DNA of 57,255 nucleotides, taken from the NCBI GenBank assembly GCA_030426245.1, contig JAUHYZ010000013.1:1-57255 (forward strand), given 5' to 3'. This DNA is from Alphaproteobacteria bacterium (lineage in GTDB: Bacteria; Pseudomonadota; Alphaproteobacteria; Sphingomonadales; Sphingomonadaceae). The notes beneath the pieces are model-generated. The model saw nothing but the letters and a program-made list of their open reading frames with translations. It made no database searches and was not told the origin of the DNA. Positions 52,588 through 57,255 of the stretch are shown here, one piece after another. How positions within the stretch are numbered: the stretch's first letter is position 1; every line of letters starts with the position of its first letter. The position numbers and the translations under genes are program-made.

Positions 52588-54252
52588 TCAGAAGAGTCCT
52601 TCGATATCCCCATTTTCGTCGATATAGATGCCTTCTGCCGAAGGAACCTTGGGCAGGCCGGGCATCGTCATGATGTCGCCGGCAATAGCTACGACGAAAC
52701 CGGCGCCGGCCGAAAGGCGAACTTCGCGGATGGTCACTTCGTGGCCTTCCGGAGCGCCCAGCTTGGTCGGGTCGGTGGAGAAGCTGTATTGCGTCTTGGC
52801 CATGCAGACCGGGAACTTGTCGTAACCCATGTCTTCCCACTGCTTCAGCTGCTTGCGCACTGCAGTGGACATGTTGACCTCCGACGCACGGTAGATTTCC
52901 TTGCAGACGGTCTCGATCTTGTCGGCAAGAGGCATCTCGTCGGGATAGAGCGGTGCGAAGTCCGGGGCGCCTGCGTCGGCCTTCGCCGAAACGATCTGGG
53001 CCAGTTCTTCCGCGCCCGCGCCGCCTTCGGCCCAGTGCTTGCAGACCACGGCCTGGGCGCCGTATTCCTTGGCCTTCTCCTGGATCACTGCGATTTCCTC
53101 GTCAGTGTCGAGATAGAAGTGGTTGATCGCGATGGTCGGCGTGATGCCGAACTTCTTCACGTTCTCGATATGGCGCTCGAGGTTGACTGCGCCGGCGCGG
53201 ACGGCGTCCACATTCGGATCGCCCAGATCGCCCTTGGCCACGCCGCCATTCATCTTGAGCGCGCGCACGGTGGCCACCAGCACCACTGCGTCGGGCTTCA
53301 GCCCGGCGATGCGGCACTTGACGTCCATGAACTTCTCCGCGCCCAGATCGGCGCCGAAGCCCGCTTCGGTCACGACATAGTCGGCCATGCCGAGGGCTGT
53401 CTTGGTGGCGAGCACCGAGTTACAGCCATGGGCGATGTTGGCGAAGGGGCCGCCATGCAGGAAGGCCGGGTTGTTTTCCAGCGTCTGCACCAGGTTGGGC
53501 TGGATCGCGTCCTTCATCAGCACGGCCATCGCGCTGTCGGCCTTGACGTCGCGGCAATAGACGGGTGACCGGTCGCGCCTGTAGCCGATGATGATGTCGC
53601 CCATGCGCTTCTGCAGGTCTTCGATGTCGGAGGCCAGGCACAGGATAGCCATGATCTCGGAAGCCACGGTGATGTCGAAGCCGCTTTCGCGCGGGAAACC
53701 GTTGGTCACGCCGCCCAGCGGGCCGACGATCTGGCGCAGCGCGCGGTCATTCATGTCCAGCACGCGCTTCCAGGTCACGCGGCGCACATCGATGTCGTTC
53801 GGATTGCCCCAATAGATCGAGTTGTCGATCATCGCGGCCAGCAGGTTGTGCGCGCTGGTGATGGCATGAAAATCGCCCGTGAAGTGCAGGTTGATCTCGT
53901 CCATCGGCATGACCTGGCTCTTGCCGCCGCCGGCGCCGCCGCCCTTCATGCCGAAGCACGGGCCCAGCGAAGGCTCGCGCAGGCAGAGCATGGAATTCTT
54001 GCCGATGCGGCGCAGGCCGTCATGCAGGCCGACGGACGTGGTGGTCTTGCCTTCGCCGGCAGGGGTGGGGTTGATCGCTGTGACGAGGATCAGCTTGCCC
54101 GGTGCCGCCGCGGCGGGCAGCGCGGCACGATCGATCTTGGCCTTGTATTTGCCATAGGGGATCAGCGCTTCATCCGGCACATTGGCCTTCTTCGCGACTT
54201 CCGAAATGGGGATCAGTGTCGCCGCGCGTGCAATTTCGATATCTGTGGGCAT
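52588..54252 (-). CDS. fhs: Formate-tetrahydrofolate ligase
   Basis: This 554-residue enzyme makes 10-formyl-THF from formate, THF and ATP. It shows the P-loop [10 protein letters not shown] (about 63-72), [39 protein letters not shown] and [13 protein letters not shown]. The length matches the family. It supplies the formyl donor used by Fmt and purine synthesis, whose genes also occur in this window. GGACGAGATGAG precedes the ATG, and a terminator follows. Confidence 0.97.
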   Translation of the reverse strand: MPTDIEIARAATLIPISEVAKKANVPDEALIPYGKYKAKIDRAALPAAAAPGKLILVTAINPTPAGEGKTTTSVGLHDGLRRIGKNSMLCLREPSLGPCFGMKGGGAGGGKSQVMPMDEINLHFTGDFHAITSAHNLLAAMIDNSIYWGNPNDIDVRRVTWKRVLDMNDRALRQIVGPLGGVTNGFPRESGFDITVASEIMAILCLASDIEDLQKRMGDIIIGYRRDRSPVYCRDVKADSAMAVLMKDAIQPNLVQTLENNPAFLHGGPFANIAHGCNSVLATKTALGMADYVVTEAGFGADLGAEKFMDVKCRIAGLKPDAVVLVATVRALKMNGGVAKGDLGDPNVDAVRAGAVNLERHIENVKKFGITPTIAINHFYLDTDEEIAVIQEKAKEYGAQAVVCKHWAEGGAGAEELAQIVSAKADAGAPDFAPLYPDEMPLADKIETVCKEIYRASEVNMSTAVRKQLKQWEDMGYDKFPVCMAKTQYSFSTDPTKLGAPEGHEVTIREVRLSAGAGFVVAIAGDIMTMPGLPKVPSAEGIYIDENGDIEGLF

Positions 54253-54335
54253 CTCATCTCGTCCTTGTTTGCTCTTTAAGGGCGTTCGAAGTCTTCATAC
54301 TGGCTGGCGGCGCCGGCTGGCGACCGCTCCAAATC

Positions 54336-54369
54336 TTTCGCAATCACGAAATTTTCGCGAATCCGAAAA
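54336..54369. promoter_or_regulatory. Two adjacent dyads between fhs and rmuC
   Basis: TTTCG-N6-CGAAA at 54336-54351 is followed immediately by TTTTCG-N6-CGAAAA at 54352-54369. The centres are 17 bp apart. They sit in the divergent intergenic region, 84 bases upstream of the fhs start, and look like operator half-sites for a dimeric regulator. Confidence 0.5.
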
Positions 54370-54525
54370 CAGGTAGTTTGGCTTACAATTTTTCGGGGCG
54401 AATCCTCAAGCCTGATTCTCTTATCTGCGCGGCCCATTTCTGTTGTTTCAATGCCGCTTATGCCTTGTGCGTGAAACCCCGGGCCGTTAGGTTCCCATTT
54501 CGTTCTCATAGCTTCCGGCAGGTGC

Positions 54526-55884
54526 ATGGATCCTCTTATACTGATCGCGATAATCATTGCACTCCTGATTGGGGCTGCAATGGGCTGGTTTTTCGGTTCG
54601 CGCCCCGCCGCGGAGTGGAAGGCGCGCCATGCGGAGGCCGCTGCCGAAGCGAAAGAGCTTGAGGCGCAGTTCAAGCAGGCCGCAGGCGAACTGGGTCAGG
54701 CCCAGATCGAGATCGCCACGCTCAAGGCCAATGCCGAAAATTTCGACAAGCAGATCGAACTGCTCAAGCAGGCGCGGATCGACCTGATCAAGGAGTTCGA
54801 GAATGCCGGCAACAAAGTGCTGGGCGATGCGCAGGAACAGTTCCTCAAACGGGCGCAGGAAAGCTTCGGCAATACCGAGAAGGCCAGCGAGGAAAAGCTC
54901 AAGGCGCTGCTCGACCCGGTGCACAAGCGGCTGAAGAGCTATGAAGAGCATGTTTCCGGACTGGAGGAGAAGCGCCGCGACGCCTTCGGCCAGCTGACCG
55001 GGCTGATCCAGTCGATGAAGGAAGGTCAGGACGCCGTGCGTGCGGAAGCCGCGCGACTGGGCAACTCGCTGCGCAATGCGCCCAAGGCGCGCGGACGCTG
55101 GGGCGAACAGCAGCTCAAGAACGTGCTGGAACAATGCGGCCTGGCCGAACACACCGATTTCGTGACCGAACATTCGGTGGACACCGAAGACGGACGGCTC
55201 CGCCCAGATGCGATTGTCCGCATTCCCGGAAACAAGGTGTTGGTGATCGACGCCAAGGTCTCGCTCAATGCCTATCAGGAAGCGTTCGAGGCGGATGACG
55301 ACGCCATTCGCAGCAGTGCGATGGACAACCATGCAAGGTCCATGCGCACCCATGTCCAGGCTCTGGGCGCGAAGAGCTATCAGAGCCAATTCGATGAAGC
55401 GCCCGACTATGTGGTGATGTTTGTGCCGGGCGAACATTTCGTGGCCGCCGCGCTGGAACACGATCCGGAATTGTGGGACTTCGCCTTCCGTAATCGGGTG
55501 CTACTCGCCACGCCGACCAATCTGGTCGCCATCGCGCGCACCGTCGCGATGGTCTGGAAACAGGACCAGCTTGCCAATGAAGCGGTTGAGATCGGGCGGA
55601 TGGGCGGCGAGCTCTATGACCGGCTGGCCGTGGCCGCCGAGCACATGAAGCGCGTAGGTGGCGGACTGGAAACGGCCGTGAGCAATTACAACAAGTTCGT
55701 CGGCAGTTTCGAACGCAATGTGCTGACGTCCGGACGGCGGCTCAAGGACAAGGGCATCGAAATCGGCAAGCGCGAGATTCCCGAAGTCACTCTCGTCGAA
55801 GGCGCGCCGCGCTATGGCGGTGACGACGAGGTTGAACAGCCGCAAATCGGTGCGGCGAATGACAGCGACGTCCAAGGGGGATGA
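54526..55884 (+). CDS. rmuC: DNA recombination protein RmuC
   Basis: This 452-residue protein has an N-terminal membrane helix (about 3-24) and a coiled coil rich in Ala, Glu and Lys (about 30-150). The RmuC nuclease-like domain follows: RGRWGEQQLKNVLEQCGL, RPDAIVRIPGNKVLVIDAKVSLNAY and YVVMFVPGEHFVAAAL. The DAK segment is the PD-(D/E)XK-like catalytic strand. RmuC limits inversions at short repeats. Its stop overlaps the next start as ATGA. Confidence 0.94.
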   Translation: MDPLILIAIIIALLIGAAMGWFFGSRPAAEWKARHAEAAAEAKELEAQFKQAAGELGQAQIEIATLKANAENFDKQIELLKQARIDLIKEFENAGNKVLGDAQEQFLKRAQESFGNTEKASEEKLKALLDPVHKRLKSYEEHVSGLEEKRRDAFGQLTGLIQSMKEGQDAVRAEAARLGNSLRNAPKARGRWGEQQLKNVLEQCGLAEHTDFVTEHSVDTEDGRLRPDAIVRIPGNKVLVIDAKVSLNAYQEAFEADDDAIRSSAMDNHARSMRTHVQALGAKSYQSQFDEAPDYVVMFVPGEHFVAAALEHDPELWDFAFRNRVLLATPTNLVAIARTVAMVWKQDQLANEAVEIGRMGGELYDRLAVAAEHMKRVGGGLETAVSNYNKFVGSFERNVLTSGRRLKDKGIEIGKREIPEVTLVEGAPRYGGDDEVEQPQIGAANDSDVQGG

Positions 55885-56663
55885 AGGCCTTCCGGTGGCC
55901 GCTATCGGCGCTGCTGCCATTCGGGCTCTTGATGGCCTGCAGCGGAGCTAGCGAGCCGGCAGTGGAGGAGCCTGCGCAGCCGCCTGAGCTGGCGCCGATC
56001 GATATTCCTATCGCCTCTGCCAGCGACGAAGCGCTGCCTAACCGCACAGAGGCGCAGCGCCTGCTGACCGAGCAAACCGATCCGCGCCAATCGGGCCGCT
56101 ATGCGCCGCGGGACGAATGCGGGGCTTTGCCGGGAGCGTCGGCGTTTCGCGAAAGTCTGGCGTCCGCCGTCGTCGACCGTAATGTGGATGCGATCGTTCA
56201 ACTGGCCCATCCCGAGATCAAGCTGGATTTCGGGGGCGGGGAAGGGCGCGAAGAATTGAGACGCCGGCTGAACGATCCGAACTGGACCTTGTGGGACGAG
56301 CTGGAAGCGATCCTGCCGCTCGGCTGCGCGGTCAATTCACGCGACGGGCTGACCATGCCCTGGCACTTCGCGCAGGAATATGGCGATCGTGACGGCTATG
56401 CGCTGATGATCGTGATGGGGGAGGAGGTTCCGCTGCTGGCCGAGGCAGACAAGGACGCAACCGTGATCAGCCGGATATCGTGGGACGCGGTGGAGCTTCT
56501 CAGCGACTATAGCGAGGATCGGCCGTTTGCGCGGGTCGAGGATGCGCAGGGCCGAGAGGGCTACGTCGACTGGAAGAAGCTTCGGAGCCTGATCGATCAC
56601 CGTCTGATTGCCGGCAAACAGGATCAGGCCTGGCAGATCACTGCGATTGTTGCTGGGGACTGA
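55881..56663 (+). CDS. Putative lipoprotein with SH3-like domain
   Basis: This 260-residue protein begins MKAFRWPLSALLPFGLLMAC, so a lipobox Cys at 20 follows a hydrophobic segment. A Pro/Glu-rich spacer (about 25-75) leads to a helical domain (VDAIVQLAHPEIKLDFGGGEG). The C-terminal part (VPLLAEADKDATVISRISWDAVEL...EGYVDWKKLRSLID) has the pattern of a bacterial SH3 fold. It may bind cell wall or protein ligands. It is coupled to rmuC by ATGA and overlaps the convergent META gene by 26 bases. Confidence 0.72.
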   Translation: MKAFRWPLSALLPFGLLMACSGASEPAVEEPAQPPELAPIDIPIASASDEALPNRTEAQRLLTEQTDPRQSGRYAPRDECGALPGASAFRESLASAVVDRNVDAIVQLAHPEIKLDFGGGEGREELRRRLNDPNWTLWDELEAILPLGCAVNSRDGLTMPWHFAQEYGDRDGYALMIVMGEEVPLLAEADKDATVISRISWDAVELLSDYSEDRPFARVEDAQGREGYVDWKKLRSLIDHRLIAGKQDQAWQITAIVAGD

Positions 56664-57069
56664 CCCGCTCGAGCTCGGCGAAATGCCCGCGGGAGCGCAG
56701 CGTCAGGCGGTCACCGTCAACAGACATTTCGGGAGCTGCCACCAGCAATGCGCTTGCGGCGTTCTCCTGTGCCCAAACAGGGCCGTCGCAGAACATTTCG
56801 GTCTGCGCCAGCGGACCGGCCAGCAGACGGCCTCCATCGGTGCGCCAGGGCCCGCCCATGCCGTTGCAGCCGACATTGGCAGTGAGCTGATCGCCTTCGA
56901 ATGTCAGAGCGGCTTCTTCGGAAGCCGGTGCTTCGCCATCGATCGTCAGGAACCGCCACTCGCTGTCGCTCAGCACATGGCCGGGCGTCGCCTTGGCCGT
57001 GCAACCGAGTGTCGCGGCGGCGGCGGTGAGCAGGAAGAGAGAGCGGATGCCAAGCATGAGACGAGGCAT
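56638..57069 (-). CDS. META/HslJ domain lipoprotein
   Basis: This 143-residue protein has a signal ending in the lipobox TLGC (Cys at 23). The META domain opens SEWRFLTIDGE, has ALTFEGDQLTANVGCNGMGGPW, and closes with PLAQTEMFCDGPVWAQENA. META proteins such as HslJ are outer membrane or periplasmic lipoproteins linked to stress and antibiotic tolerance. The 3' end overlaps the end of the preceding plus-strand gene. Confidence 0.88.
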   Translation of the reverse strand: MPRLMLGIRSLFLLTAAAATLGCTAKATPGHVLSDSEWRFLTIDGEAPASEEAALTFEGDQLTANVGCNGMGGPWRTDGGRLLAGPLAQTEMFCDGPVWAQENAASALLVAAPEMSVDGDRLTLRSRGHFAELERVSPQQQSQ

Positions 57070-57123
57070 AGCAGCGATGGTCTGAAAATAGGCTGAACGG
57101 GAAGGGCAGATTCGGGCGAATAT

Positions 57124-57255
57124 CTACTTCGGAAAAGCCGCGAGGGCTTCATAGGCGAGAACGGCGCCCGCCATCGCGGCATTGAGGCTGTCCGCCCGCC
57201 CGCGCATCGGGATCGTGACCCTGAGATCGCAGGCGTCCTCATACTCTTCCGGCAG
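57124..57255 (-). CDS. SpoU/TrmH family RNA 2'-O-methyltransferase (3' end only)
   Basis: The last 43 codons of a minus-strand gene enter from the right edge. They read VTIPMRGRADSLNAAMAGAVLAYE, the motif 3 of SpoU-class knotted methyltransferases in which Ser-Leu-Asn contacts SAM. The protein ends LAAFPK. Which rRNA or tRNA site it methylates cannot be told from the tail. Confidence 0.85.
   Translation of the reverse strand: MPEEYEDACDLRVTIPMRGRADSLNAAMAGAVLAYEALAAFPK

Overview
The window reads as chromosomal DNA of a GC-rich alphaproteobacterium of the order Sphingomonadales, most likely the Erythrobacteraceae/Sphingomonadaceae. This rests on the mix of two large TonB-dependent receptors, a K+-independent H+-pyrophosphatase, short-form HisG, an AlkB-family oxygenase, CobS, BolA, QueH and many glutathione S-transferases. 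Family names are assigned by reading motifs in the translations; no database search was possible. I see no insertion sequence, prophage, CRISPR array or rRNA. One tRNA (Phe-GAA) is present.

Layout. 1-5037: 5' end of purS, an M16 peptidase, an exported amidohydrolase, and purC. 5310-6879: cupin, ketosteroid-isomerase-like and GNAT genes on the plus strand. 6922-8313: an unusual nucleotidyltransferase-TPR fusion of lower GC. 8630-14110: a TonB-dependent receptor, CPA1 antiporter, small thioredoxin-fold protein and alkaline phosphatase lipoprotein. 14381-16645: a PAS-GGDEF-EAL-PilZ protein. 16650-19528: queH, tRNA-Phe, and the minus-strand chain infA-maf-RNase E/G-like-yacG. 19700-24826: a second receptor, uvrC, and 5-formyl-THF cyclo-ligase. 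24836-28067: tesB and hppA with its terminator.

28319-36955: a small membrane protein, desaturase, SRAP protein, thiL, S1/P1 nuclease, small lipoprotein, GGDEF protein, DoxX, and nusB-hisD-hisG. 36991-39965: DUF2332, YceI, pirin and BolA. 40037-45306: a frameshifted J-domain gene, an accessory module of three GSTs with DUF1428, a truncated VOC gene and an HxlR regulator, then cobS and dodecin. 45328-50729: an MDR oxidoreductase, truA and fmt on minus, and recR, an AlkB-like oxygenase and def on plus. 50951-57255: a tandem SnoaL protein, GNAT, fhs with terminator, rmuC, an SH3-like lipoprotein, a META lipoprotein and the 3' end of a SpoU-type RNA methyltransferase.

How it fits together. A housekeeping backbone (purine, histidine, thiamine and one-carbon metabolism; translation initiation and tRNA modification; repair) is interrupted by accessory genes. 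The interruptions fall between purC and purS, between thiL and nusB, between recR and def, and between the J-domain gene and cobS. Many minus-strand genes overlap by ATGA or TGATG, which suggests translational coupling. The most noteworthy items are the nucleotidyltransferase-TPR fusion, a tandem operator at the HxlR gene spaced 21 bp, tandem dyads between fhs and rmuC, a structured intergenic hairpin near 29.6 kb, a divergent AlkB enzyme, and decay (frameshift plus truncation) around 40-41.5 kb.
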